From contig CAYYMJ010000106.1 of the NCBI GenBank assembly GCA_964472855.1, positions 1 to 5,751 on the forward strand: a stretch of 5,751 nt of DNA, written 5' to 3'. Shown piece by piece: positions 1-5,751 of this stretch (its first letter is position 1; each line of letters starts with the position of its first letter). The stretch comes from Tranquillimonas sp964472855. Lineage in GTDB: Bacteria; Pseudomonadota; Alphaproteobacteria; Rhodobacterales; Rhodobacteraceae. The notes under the pieces are model-generated. The model saw only the letters and a list, made by a program, of their open reading frames with translations, did not search any database and was not told the origin of the DNA. The position numbers were made by a program, and so were the translations under genes.

Positions 1-104
1 CTGACGCCCGACGACGCCGTTGCCACCGGGCGCGCGTTTGCTATGAAGCAGGCACCTCTGGTTGGCGAGGGGTCGCAGGGCAGGAAAGGCAGGGCGGGAA
101 GGAT

Positions 105-1606
105 ATGCAGCGTCTGTCGCAGCCCTCGCACGACATCGGCCCGGCGGGACCGGGGCTGTGGCTGCTGTTTGCGTTGTACCAGCTTGTCATGCATCTGGCC
201 TTTCCGGTCATCGGCCTGTTCATCCTGTGGCGGTCGCGGCGCGAACCGCTGCTGCGGGCCCATTTCGGACAGCGGCTCGGGCTGGGGCCGGTGGGGCCGC
301 GTCACGGGGTCTGGGTCTTTGCGGCCTCGCTGGGGGAAACCCGTGCCGCCAGCCCGCTGATCGCGCGCCTTCTCGATGACGGGCACAGCGTTTGCCTGAC
401 CTGCAGTTCCGCCGCTGGCCTGGCCGAGGCGCGGCGGTTGTTCGGCGGCGATCCGCGCGTGCAGTGCCGCTATGCGCCGCTGGACCTGGTCTTTCCGCTG
501 ATCATCTTCCTCGCCCGCCTGCGCCCGGCGGCCCTGTTGATCGTCGAGCTCGAGTTCTGGCCCGGCAAGCTGATGCTGTCGGGCCTGTTCGGCGCCCCGG
601 TGATTCAGGTCAACGGCAACCTTCTGGACGTGGCCTTCACGCGGCGCTTTCTGGGGCTGCCCAACCCGTTGCTGCGCTTTGCCGCGCGCTTTTCGATGGT
701 GTTGACCAAGTCCGAGGCGCATCGCCGCCGCTATGTCGCGGCTGGCGTGCCGGCGGCGCGCATTCATCTGCCGGGCGAGCTGAAATTCGATCTGCCGCGC
801 GCGCCGGAACAGATCGCGCTGGGCGAGCGTTTGCGGCGGCACTGGTGCCGGGGGCGCCCGCTGCTGTTCATCGCTTCGTCGATCACCGGCGAAGAGGCGG
901 CCCTGACCGCGATGTGCCAGACCCTGATGGCCGGGGCCGCGCCGCCGCGCATCATCTGGGCGCCCCGCAGCCCGCAGCGGTTCGACGCCGTGGCCCGGGC
1001 GCTGGCCAGCGCCGGGTTGCGCGTGGCGCGACGCAGCACGCTGCCGGCGGATCCGGCAGAGGGCATCGCGGCCGATGCCGACATCCTGCTGGCCGACAGT
1101 ATCGGCGAAATGAATATCTGGTATCAGGCCGCCGACCTCGTGTTCGTGGGCGCCAGCCTTGTCGACATGGGCGGGCACAATATTGTCGAGCCGCTGGCGC
1201 TGGGCCGCCCCGTCGTGATGGGGCCCAGCATCTTTGGCATCGCCTTCCCCGCTGCCGAAGCCCGCGACGCCGGGGCCTTGCAGCCGCTGGACGATGCCGA
1301 TGCCCTGACCGGCGCGGTTGCCGCGCTGTTCGCCGACCCTGCGGCGCTGGCGGCGTTCACCGGCCGGGCCCGGGCGTTTTCTGCTGCGCATCTTGGCGCC
1401 AGCGACCGCAGCCATGCGCTGATCCGCCCGCTGATCCGNNNNNNNNNNNNNNNNNNNNNNNNNNNNNNNNNNNNNNNNNNNNNNNNNNNNNNNNNNNNNN
1501 NNNNNNNNNNNNNNNNNNNNNNNNNNNNNNNNNNNNNNCGCTGATCCGCCCGCTGATCCGGGGCCACGAGGCCGCGACGGCGGCCAAAGATGGCGATTCG
1601 CGCTAA
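105..1606 (+). CDS. Kdo-transferase-like glycosyltransferase (GT30, WaaA/KdtA family), interrupted by an assembly gap
   Basis: WaaA-family enzymes move a 3-deoxy-ulosonic acid from a CMP donor onto a lipid A-type acceptor at the inner membrane. The protein starts with a hydrophobic segment (about residues 18-42), as WaaA does. It then has SLGE at 75-78, where the Glu matches the catalytic Glu of WaaA; VELEFWPG at 147-154; a GELKFDLP stretch near 224-231; GEE at 262-264; APRSPQRF near 286-293; DSIGEM near 331-336; and GGHNIVEPLA near 356-365. Positions where I recall canonical WaaA having HEGEE and PRHPERF here read ITGEE and PRSPQRF, so this looks like a divergent paralogue. The ATG at 105 has GGGAAGG at 96-102, with tight 2-base spacing, and AGGAAAGG at 82-89. 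As given, the 100 Ns shift the frame. Merging the identical 22-base gap edges gives 459 residues ending at TAA 1604-1606, slightly longer than the usual 420-430. Family is sure; the substrate is not. It is convergent to a Pse operon, so a CMP-Pse donor is possible. Confidence 0.88.
1417..1560 (+). repeat. 12-base tandem repeat (unit CGCTGATCCGCC) on both sides of the gap
   Basis: The unit CGCTGATCCGCC occurs as one full and one 10-base partial copy before the gap (1417-1438), and again after it (1539-1560). In the glycosyltransferase frame each unit adds the four residues RPLI near the C-terminus. Because the period is a multiple of three, extra copies would lengthen the protein without shifting its frame. 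Two readings fit: one short repeat present in both overlapping contig ends, or a longer array that collapsed during assembly. Confidence 0.75.
1439..1538. other. Assembly gap (100 Ns) with identical edges
   Basis: This is a run of exactly 100 Ns, the usual placeholder for a gap of unknown size. The 22 bases before it (1417-1438) are identical to the 22 bases after it (1539-1560). The contig ends therefore probably overlap, and little or no sequence may be missing. Merging the overlap keeps the glycosyltransferase frame open to TAA at 1604-1606. Reading through the Ns as written does not. Confidence 0.97.
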
Positions 1607-1810
1607 ACCCGGGCTACCAAACGCTGTCTGTCATCGTGGATTTTCAACGCCTCGGGCGATGATCGCTGAACAGAGTTGAACGCGGAATGCTGCAGGCGGC
1701 CGCGGGATTTGCGGCACTCTGGCAGCGCTGGCGGCGGTGGCGGTGGCTCTCGCGCAAGACATCGGGCGCCCCGGGTCGCGCACCCGGCGACACCCGCGGC
1801 GGGCGCACAC
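1607..1810. other. Convergent intergenic region with no recognised gene
   Basis: This stretch lies between the glycosyltransferase stop and the duplicated methyltransferase end. Open frames exist on both strands, but they give low-complexity Arg/Gly/Ala-rich proteins with no family resemblance, as expected for GC-rich non-coding DNA. A small perfect inverted repeat lies at 1771-1787 (CCGGGT, 5-base loop, ACCCGG), and a weaker one at 1699-1715 (GCCGC/GCGGC). Neither is followed by a T-run in either direction, so I cannot call a Rho-independent terminator for either of the converging transcripts. Confidence 0.55.
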
Positions 1811-2114
1811 CGCGCCGGGTCAGACCGCCTTGGCCACGACCACCTCGGACGGAACCGTGGCGCGCACGACGACTTCCTTGTGCGACAGGCGCCACTGCGA
1901 CGGGTCGAGACGGGCCGACAGGACAAGCAGGCGGCAACCGCCAACCAGCGTCGAGCGCACGCCGCGCCGGGTCAGACCGCCTCGGCCACGACCACCTCGG
2001 ACGCAATGGTTGCGCGCACGACGATCTCCTTGTGCGACAGGCGCCACTGCGTCGGGTCGAGACGGTCGGAAAGGACAAGCGGGCGGCAACCGCCAACCAG
2101 CGACGGGCGCACGC
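1811..2114. repeat. Tandem direct duplication, 152-base unit, two copies
   Basis: Bases 1811-1962 align without gaps to 1963-2114 at an offset of 152. I counted 14 mismatches by eye, about 91% identity. The right copy holds the last 47 codons and the stop of the methyltransferase gene; the left copy lies just past that stop. A short boundary motif recurs at each edge: CGGGCGCAC at 1800-1808 and 2104-2112, and the near-identical CGAGCGCAC at 1952-1960. This microhomology could have seeded the duplication. With 9% divergence, it is neither a very recent duplication nor a simple assembly echo. Confidence 0.93.
1820..1962 (-). pseudogene. Duplicated 3' fragment of a methyltransferase gene
   Basis: On the minus strand this piece encodes a second version of the methyltransferase C-terminus: LVGGCRLLVLS, then RLDPSQWRLSHKEVVV, ending EVVVAKAV and TGA at 1820-1822. 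The intact gene has LVGGCRPLVLS, RLDPTQWRLSHKEIVV and EVVVAEAV. The fragment is in a different frame from the intact gene, has no start codon or methyltransferase core of its own, and sits downstream of the real stop. Of the 14 base differences, 7 fall in first, 2 in second and 5 in third codon positions. That is not the third-position excess expected under selection on the protein. It is either the remnant of a tandem paralogue or a drifting partial duplicate. Confidence 0.8.
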
Positions 2115-2637
2115 GGTGCACGGCTGCCCAGATAGCGCTGGTCGCCCGCGACAGGCCCGCCGGACCGTGGGTCAGCCCGGCCGCGCAAAGCACCCCGCCC
2201 TTTTCGGCCACCGCATGGGCGCCGCCAAGCGCGCGGCCGAGGTCATCTTCGCTGAGAAGGTCCAGAACATAGGTGAATATCACCCGATCGAACGTCATCC
2301 CAAAGGACGCGAAATCGAAGCCGCCGTCGCTGGTGATGGCCGTCGCACGGTCGGACCACGGCCCCAGCCGGTGGCCCGCAAGGCGCACCATGGTTTCGCT
2401 GATGTCGATCCCGGTATAGCGCGCGGTCGGGGGCAAATGATCGGACAGCAGGCGCGTCGCGAATTTCCCGGTCCCGCAGCCGACTTCCAGCACCGACCGG
2501 GCGTCGCCAAACCGCCCGAGGCGGATCAGCGCATCCAGCGCCGCGTTTTCATAAAAGCCTTGCGCGTCCTGTCTGGCGCCAAACCGGTTGTAGAACCGCC
2601 GCGCGTCATCGTGACTGAAACCAAACGCCTTTGACAT
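1972..2637 (-). CDS. Class I SAM-dependent methyltransferase
   Basis: This is a 221-residue Rossmann-fold methyltransferase. Motif I is VLEVGCGTGKF at residues 49-59, which forms the SAM-binding glycine loop. GIDIS at 76-80 carries the acidic residue that normally contacts the SAM ribose. FDRVIFTYVLDLL at about 116-128 fits motifs II/III of UbiE-like enzymes. The C-terminus (about 180-221: VGGCRPLVLS, then W198, H202, SEVVVA) seems to belong to a wider family, so the acceptor need not be a sugar. I chose the ATG at 2637; a GTG two codons upstream (2643) is also possible, and neither has a strong ribosome binding site. It is the last gene of the leftward pse set, but is separated from pseF by 97 bases rather than overlapping it, and may have its own promoter. 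It could O- or N-methylate pseudaminic acid or the glycan, or be unrelated. Its last 47 codons are duplicated just downstream. The methyltransferase class is sure; the substrate is unknown. Confidence 0.85.
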   Translation of the reverse strand: MSKAFGFSHDDARRFYNRFGARQDAQGFYENAALDALIRLGRFGDARSVLEVGCGTGKFATRLLSDHLPPTARYTGIDISETMVRLAGHRLGPWSDRATAITSDGGFDFASFGMTFDRVIFTYVLDLLSEDDLGRALGGAHAVAEKGGVLCAAGLTHGPAGLSRATSAIWAAVHRVRPSLVGGCRPLVLSDRLDPTQWRLSHKEIVVRATIASEVVVAEAV

Positions 2638-2685
2638 GACCACCGGCTTTCGCGCCGAGCGTCGCCCGGTTGCGCCGCTTCACCA

Positions 2686-2714
2686 GACATATGCGCCCGG
2701 GGCAAGTTTGTCAG
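2686..2714 (-). promoter_or_regulatory. Possible promoter for the methyltransferase gene
   Basis: On the minus strand, CTGACA (2714-2709) matches a sigma-70 -35 box at five of six positions. It is followed after exactly 17 bases by TATGTC (2691-2686), a weak -10 box. The position would give a leader of roughly 40 bases before the ATG at 2637. A small hairpin (GCCGC, 3-base loop, GCGGC; 2714-2726) lies just upstream, between the pseF stop and these boxes. The case rests on spacing and one good hexamer only. Confidence 0.25.
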
Positions 2715-2734
2715 CCGCCAAGCGGCCGGCGCGG

Positions 2735-3424
2735 TCACATCCGGCCCAGCCCCAGCGCCCGGAACATCGCCTCGGCCCGGCGCCAGTCTTCGGGGGTGTC
2801 GATATCCTGCACCCGCCAGCGCGGAATGGGGATGGCGCCGGTCTCGGGCCCGAAAATCGGCTGGTCGCCCATCCACGCCGCGGTGTGACCGCAATAGAAC
2901 TGGCCGGCGTCGTGCCAGGCCTCGGGCAGGTCCTGACTGCGCGTCGTCAAATGTTCGGGCTGGAGCATTTTCAGCCCGCCAGAGGGGTCGAGCGTAACTG
3001 CGCGCTGAACCGGGAAGGGAAAGGTCGTGACCGGCATGGTAAAGGACCAGTCATCCAGCATCCGCGCGCCTTGCCTTATGTCGCCGGCCTGCACGAAGGG
3101 CGCGGTGGCATAAAGACAGCACAAAAGGTCGGCCGCGCCGCAATCGCTGTCCAGCCATTCCAGCGCGTGGCGCACCACCTGCACGGTGGTGGCGTGATCG
3201 TCCGACAGGGCGGCCGGCCGGCGAAACGGCACCTCGGCCCCCAGCGTCATCGCGACCCGGGCGATTTCATCGTCGTCGGTCGACACGATGATCCGGTCAA
3301 AGACAGCGGCGTCCTGCGCGGCGGCGATGGACCAGGCAATCATCGGGCGACCGGCAAAGTCGCGGACATTCTTGCGCGGCACCCGCTTTGAGCCGCCCCG
3401 GGCCGGGATCAGGCAGACGCTCAC
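2735..3424 (-). CDS. pseF: Pseudaminic acid cytidylyltransferase (CMP-pseudaminic acid synthetase)
   Basis: PseF transfers CMP from CTP to pseudaminic acid in the cytoplasm, giving CMP-Pse, the donor used by glycosyltransferases. The 229 residues match the usual length of about 230. The N-terminal nucleotide-binding signature IPARGGSKRVPRKN is at residues 6-19, IIVSTDDDEIA at 45-55, LYATAPF at 104-110, DAGQFY at 172-177, and the metal/sugar-site segment QDIDTPEDW at 206-214. The start is GTG at 3424, not the longer open frame upstream: the family signature begins right there, GAGG (3435-3432) precedes it by 7 bases, and the GTG overlaps the pseC stop as GTGA, which suggests translational coupling. 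The related NeuA, LegF and Kdo synthetases share the fold, but the DAGQFY region and the pseB-pseC neighbours favour PseF. Confidence 0.93.
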   Translation of the reverse strand: MSVCLIPARGGSKRVPRKNVRDFAGRPMIAWSIAAAQDAAVFDRIIVSTDDDEIARVAMTLGAEVPFRRPAALSDDHATTVQVVRHALEWLDSDCGAADLLCCLYATAPFVQAGDIRQGARMLDDWSFTMPVTTFPFPVQRAVTLDPSGGLKMLQPEHLTTRSQDLPEAWHDAGQFYCGHTAAWMGDQPIFGPETGAIPIPRWRVQDIDTPEDWRRAEAMFRALGLGRM

Positions 3425-4566
3425 CCCAGGGCCTCGGTCAGGGCGGCGACAACGCGGTCCTGCTGCGCCTCGGTCATGGCAGGATAAAGCGGGATCGAGA
3501 TGGCGCGGGCATAGTATTGTTCGGCAACCGGGAAGTCGCCGGGCCGAAACCCGTGGTCCTGCCAATAGGGCTGAGTATGCACCGGGATATAATGCACGTT
3601 CACGCCGATGCCGGCATCGCGCATATGGTCAAAGACAGCGCGGCGCCGCCCCGGCGCGACCCGGACGACATAAAGATGAAAGGCCGAGCGTGCGCCGGCG
3701 CTGCGCCCGGGCCGGTCAAGCGGCAGATTGCCCAACAGCCGATCATAGCGGTCGGCCAGCGCGTTGCGGCGGTCGACATAGGTGGCCAGCCGGTCCAGTT
3801 GCGCGGTGCCCAGCGCCGCCTGCAGTTCGGTCATGCGGTAGTTCAGCCCAAGCCCGATCTGCTGGTAATACCAGCCGCCATCGGGTGGGTGGCTCATCAG
3901 CGCCGGGTCGCGTGTGACACCGTGGGACCGCAGCCGCTGCATGGCGGCGGCAAGCCCGGCGTCGTTGGTCAGCGCCGCGCCGCCTTCGGCGGTGGTGACA
4001 ATCTTGACCGGGTGGAAGCTGAAGACGGCAATGTCGGAATGTTCGCAACTGCCAACCGCGCGGGCGCCGAAACTGCCGCCGATGGCGTGGCTGGCATCCT
4101 CGACCACGCGCACGCCATGATCGCGGGCCAGCGCACCGATGGCCGCCATGTCGCAGGACTGGCCGCACATATGCACCGGCATGATCACCTTGGGCAGCCG
4201 GCCGGCCCGGCGCGCCGCCGCCAGCTTGTCGGCCAGCGCGGCGGTGCTCATGTTGAAGCTGTCAGGCTCGATGTCCACAAAGTCGACCTCGGCCCCGCAG
4301 AGATGTCCGACGTTGGCCGAGGCGACGAAGGTGATCGGCGATGTCCACATCAGGTCGCCCGGCCCAAGGCCCAGCGCCGCGCAGGCGACATGCAGCGCCG
4401 ACGTGGCCGAATTGACGGCAACCGCGTGCTGCGCACCGGTGACAGCGGTCAAAGCGGCCTCGAACCGTGGACCCTCGGCGCCCTGGGTCAGATAGTCCGA
4501 GCGCAGGACCCGCAGAACAGCATCGGCATCGTCGTCGGTGATATCCTGCCGACCATAGGGGATCAC
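3421..4566 (-). CDS. pseC: UDP-4-amino-4,6-dideoxy-N-acetyl-beta-L-altrosamine transaminase
   Basis: PseC is a PLP-dependent aminotransferase of the DegT/DnrJ/EryC1 family. It aminates C4 of the 4-keto sugar made by PseB, using glutamate, as the second step to pseudaminic acid. In the 381 residues, the start IPYGRQDIT (2-10) and SDYLTQG (23-29) are typical of PseC. The PLP-binding Lys is K188 in FSFHPVKIVTT, and the Asp that contacts the pyridine nitrogen is D157 in VVEDASHAIGG. Y243, R244 and M245 belong to the conserved LNYRMTELQAALG, and HVHYIPVH-like VNVHYIPVH sits at 322-330. The start is GTG at 4566, overlapping the pseB stop as GTGA. An open frame continues upstream to 4614, but it adds residues that the family lacks. 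All key residues are present, so it should be active. Confidence 0.95.
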   Translation of the reverse strand: MIPYGRQDITDDDADAVLRVLRSDYLTQGAEGPRFEAALTAVTGAQHAVAVNSATSALHVACAALGLGPGDLMWTSPITFVASANVGHLCGAEVDFVDIEPDSFNMSTAALADKLAAARRAGRLPKVIMPVHMCGQSCDMAAIGALARDHGVRVVEDASHAIGGSFGARAVGSCEHSDIAVFSFHPVKIVTTAEGGAALTNDAGLAAAMQRLRSHGVTRDPALMSHPPDGGWYYQQIGLGLNYRMTELQAALGTAQLDRLATYVDRRNALADRYDRLLGNLPLDRPGRSAGARSAFHLYVVRVAPGRRRAVFDHMRDAGIGVNVHYIPVHTQPYWQDHGFRPGDFPVAEQYYARAISIPLYPAMTEAQQDRVVAALTEALG

Positions 4567-5561
4567 GGGTCCAGGTCCGCCACCATGCCGAGAAATTCGT
4601 CCCGGCCCAGCCATTGGTCGTTGGTGCCCGAATCATAGGCAAAGCCGCGCGGCACCGGCACCCCGCCCTCGCCCAGCCGGTTGCGGGCATAGTCGGCCTG
4701 AAAGGCAAAGCTGATGGTTGGCTTGATCACGAAGTGATCTGCGAATTCCAGTGTCAGGTGGCTGTCGTCGGCGGGACACATGATCTCGTGCAGCTTTTCG
4801 CCCGGTCGGATGCCGATGATCTTTTGCGGCACGCCCGGACCCAGCGCCTCGGCCAGGTCGACCATCTTCATCGACGGGATCTTGGGCACGAAAATCTCAC
4901 CGCCATGCATGCGCGCGAAATTGGTCAGCACGAATTCCACGCCCTCGTCCAGCGTGATCATGAAGCGCGTCATGTCGGCATCGGTGATCGGCAGGTGATC
5001 GGCGCCCTCGGCGACCAGCTTCTTGAAAAACGGCACGACCGACCCGCGCGACCCAACGACATTGCCATAGCGCACCACCGCAAAGCGCGTGCGCCGGGCG
5101 CCCACCATGTTGTTGGCGGCCACAAACAGTTTGTCCGAGGCCAGCTTGGTCGCGCCATAAAGGTTGACCGGATTGGCGGCCTTGTCGGTCGACAGGGCGA
5201 TGACCCGGTCCACCTGGTTGGCAATTGCCGCCTCGATCACGTTCTGGGCGCCGTGGATGTTGGTCTTGATGGCCTCGAACGGGTTATACTCGGCCGCCGG
5301 CACCTGCTTCAGCGCCGCCGCGTGGATGACAAAATCGACCCCGTCCATGGCCTGGGTCAGCCGGTCGCGGTCGCGCACATCGCCGATGAAATAGCGCATT
5401 TGCGGCGCGTCATAGACCTGCGCCATCTCGAACTGTTTCAACTCGTCGCGGCTGAACACCACCACGCGCGCGGGGTCGTGGTCGCGCAGCAGGTGCTGCA
5501 CGTATTTCTTGCCGAACGAACCGGTGCCACCGGTTATCAGGATGCTCTTGCCGTTGAACAT
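4563..5561 (-). CDS. pseB: UDP-N-acetylglucosamine 4,6-dehydratase (inverting)
   Basis: PseB is a short-chain dehydrogenase/reductase-type enzyme. It dehydrates UDP-GlcNAc at C4/C6 and inverts C5, the committed step of pseudaminic acid synthesis. In the 332 residues, the NADP-binding loop is TGGTGSFG (10-17), DVRDRDRL is at 61-68, and HAAALKQVP at 80-88. The catalytic set is D126 and K127 in STDKAANP, with Y135 and K139 in LYGATK. The spacing from D/K to Y equals that of Helicobacter PseB. GEIFVPKIPSM (221-231) and GIRPGEKLHE (250-259) are further family blocks. I chose the ATG at 5561 (MFNGKSILIT), the usual family start, because GAAGG lies five bases upstream; a GTG 18 bases further up has no such site. 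It is the first gene of the leftward operon and faces a divergent dehydratase gene. WbpM/FlaA1-type retaining dehydratases are longer or lack this company. Confidence 0.95.
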   Translation of the reverse strand: MFNGKSILITGGTGSFGKKYVQHLLRDHDPARVVVFSRDELKQFEMAQVYDAPQMRYFIGDVRDRDRLTQAMDGVDFVIHAAALKQVPAAEYNPFEAIKTNIHGAQNVIEAAIANQVDRVIALSTDKAANPVNLYGATKLASDKLFVAANNMVGARRTRFAVVRYGNVVGSRGSVVPFFKKLVAEGADHLPITDADMTRFMITLDEGVEFVLTNFARMHGGEIFVPKIPSMKMVDLAEALGPGVPQKIIGIRPGEKLHEIMCPADDSHLTLEFADHFVIKPTISFAFQADYARNRLGEGGVPVPRGFAYDSGTNDQWLGRDEFLGMVADLDP

Positions 5562-5566
5562 TTGCG

Positions 5567-5571
5567 CCTTC
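5567..5571 (-). promoter_or_regulatory. Ribosome binding site that fixes the pseB start
   Basis: On the minus strand GAAGG is followed by five bases and then the ATG at 5561. No comparable purine-rich site precedes the in-frame GTG at 5579, so this site decides between the two starts. Sequence upstream of 5561 is therefore leader rather than coding. Confidence 0.7.
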
Positions 5572-5591
5572 ACCGTCACTGTCTGGTCCCG

Positions 5592-5614
5592 GGCTTACCG
5601 AAGCCACCGGGCTT
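5592..5614. promoter_or_regulatory. Three-arm inverted/direct repeat between divergent genes
   Basis: The arm GGCTT (5592-5596) is followed by spacer ACCG, the complementary arm AAGCC (5601-5605), spacer ACCG again, and a second GGCTT (5610-5614). The middle arm can pair with either outer arm, always around the same four-base loop, so two mutually exclusive hairpins are possible in RNA from either strand. In DNA it could be a pair of overlapping operator half-sites in the 79-base region shared by pseB and the dehydratase gene. The flanks add an 8-base direct repeat, CCGGGCTT, at 5589-5596 and 5607-5614. Its function is not known. Confidence 0.4.
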
Positions 5615-5640
5615 TTGCCATCGCCAATAGGGAATTCGCC

Positions 5641-5751
5641 ATGTTCACGCAAAGGGAATTGGAGGACGCCGCGGCATTGGTGCAGCGCCACATCGTGCCC
5701 ACGCCCCAGATCGGGTGGCCCCAGCTTTCGGCCCGGGCCGGTTGCGAAGTT
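5641..5751 (+). CDS. Threonine/serine dehydratase, PLP-dependent, N-terminal part only
   Basis: The 37 visible residues (MFTQRELEDAAALV, then VPTPQIGWPQLSARAG and CEV at the window edge) match the N-terminus of threonine/serine dehydratases of PLP fold type II. These enzymes deaminate Thr or Ser to 2-oxobutyrate or pyruvate. The TPQ..WP.LS segment normally comes just before the conserved stretch with the PLP lysine, which lies beyond the window. The ATG is well supported by AGGGAA (5629-5634) with a six-base spacer. It is divergent from pseB and has no evident tie to pseudaminic acid, so it probably marks the edge of the glycan locus. Catabolic serine/threonine dehydratase or a racemase-like relative cannot be told apart from this fragment. 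Confidence 0.82.
   Translation, partial: MFTQRELEDAAALVQRHIVPTPQIGWPQLSARAGCEV

Noticed and set aside
1..104. Tail of an upstream gene, for example a stop TGA at 2-4 or the frame running through 43-360
   Set aside because: Too little sequence to recognise anything. The frame through 43-360 runs deep into the glycosyltransferase and gives an unlikely Arg/Cys-rich protein. An upstream gene may end at 2-4, but this cannot be supported.
105..1544. Glycosyltransferase gene read straight through the Ns, or as truncated or frameshifted at the gap
   Set aside because: The frame change comes only from the 100-N placeholder plus the duplicated 22-base edge. Removing both gives a clean frame to TAA at 1604-1606.
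1771..1787. Hairpin (CCGGGT/ACCCGG) as a bidirectional terminator for the converging genes
   Set aside because: The stem is only 6 bp and no T-run follows on either strand. Noted as an inverted repeat only.
1811..2114. The 152-base duplication as integration (att) sites of a mobile element
   Set aside because: The copies are adjacent with nothing between them, and there is no integrase, tRNA gene or inverted ends in the window.
1820..2188. Second methyltransferase-like open frame running into the duplicated tail
   Set aside because: Upstream of the duplicated tail this frame is the wrong frame of the real methyltransferase. It has no core motifs and no credible start.
1687..2634. Plus-strand open frame of 315 codons across the repeat and methyltransferase
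   Set aside because: It overlaps a clear methyltransferase on the other strand and is of low-complexity composition.
3388..4638. Long plus-strand open frame of 416 codons opposite pseC and pseF
   Set aside because: It is antisense to two well-recognised genes, and its His/Gly/Arg-rich product resembles no family. Such frames are common opposite GC-rich genes.
4614..5630. Long plus-strand open frame of 338 codons opposite pseB
   Set aside because: It mirrors pseB codon structure; the His/Arg/Leu-rich translation has no recognisable domain.

Overview
The window is high-GC throughout, and its GC bias at third codon positions and its protein sequences fit an alphaproteobacterium of the Rhodobacterales (Rhodobacter/Paracoccus type). 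This placement is inferred from protein character, not from a marker gene. It reads as a cell-surface glycan locus: part of a pseudaminic acid (Pse) pathway next to a Kdo-transferase-like glycosyltransferase.

Left part (105-1606, + strand): a glycosyltransferase of the WaaA/KdtA family (GT30). A 100-N assembly gap interrupts it close to its 3' end. Both edges of the gap carry the same 22 bases, made of a 12-base tandem unit. Collapsing the overlap restores one frame of 459 codons ending in TAA at 1604-1606.

Middle (1607-1971): convergent, apparently non-coding DNA. It contains a second, 91% identical copy (1811-1962) of the last ~150 bases of the neighbouring methyltransferase gene.

Right part (1972-5561, - strand): four genes transcribed leftward in the order pseB, pseC, pseF and a SAM-dependent methyltransferase. 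pseB-pseC and pseC-pseF each overlap by the four bases GTGA, so they look translationally coupled. The methyltransferase follows after 97 bases and may have its own weak promoter. PseB and PseC turn UDP-GlcNAc into the 4-amino-4,6-dideoxy-AltNAc nucleotide sugar, and PseF activates the finished nonulosonic acid as CMP-Pse. The middle steps (PseH, PseG, PseI) are not encoded here. CMP-Pse and CMP-Kdo are both CMP-activated ulosonic acids, so the GT30 protein is a reasonable candidate for the transferase that uses PseF's product. That link is inference.

Right edge (5641-5751, + strand): the start of a PLP-dependent threonine/serine dehydratase, divergent from pseB across a 79-base region that holds a compact three-arm repeat.

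I do not see a clearly new system. The points most worth checking are the GT30 paralogue's partner, the tandemly duplicated gene end, and the repeat-flanked assembly gap.
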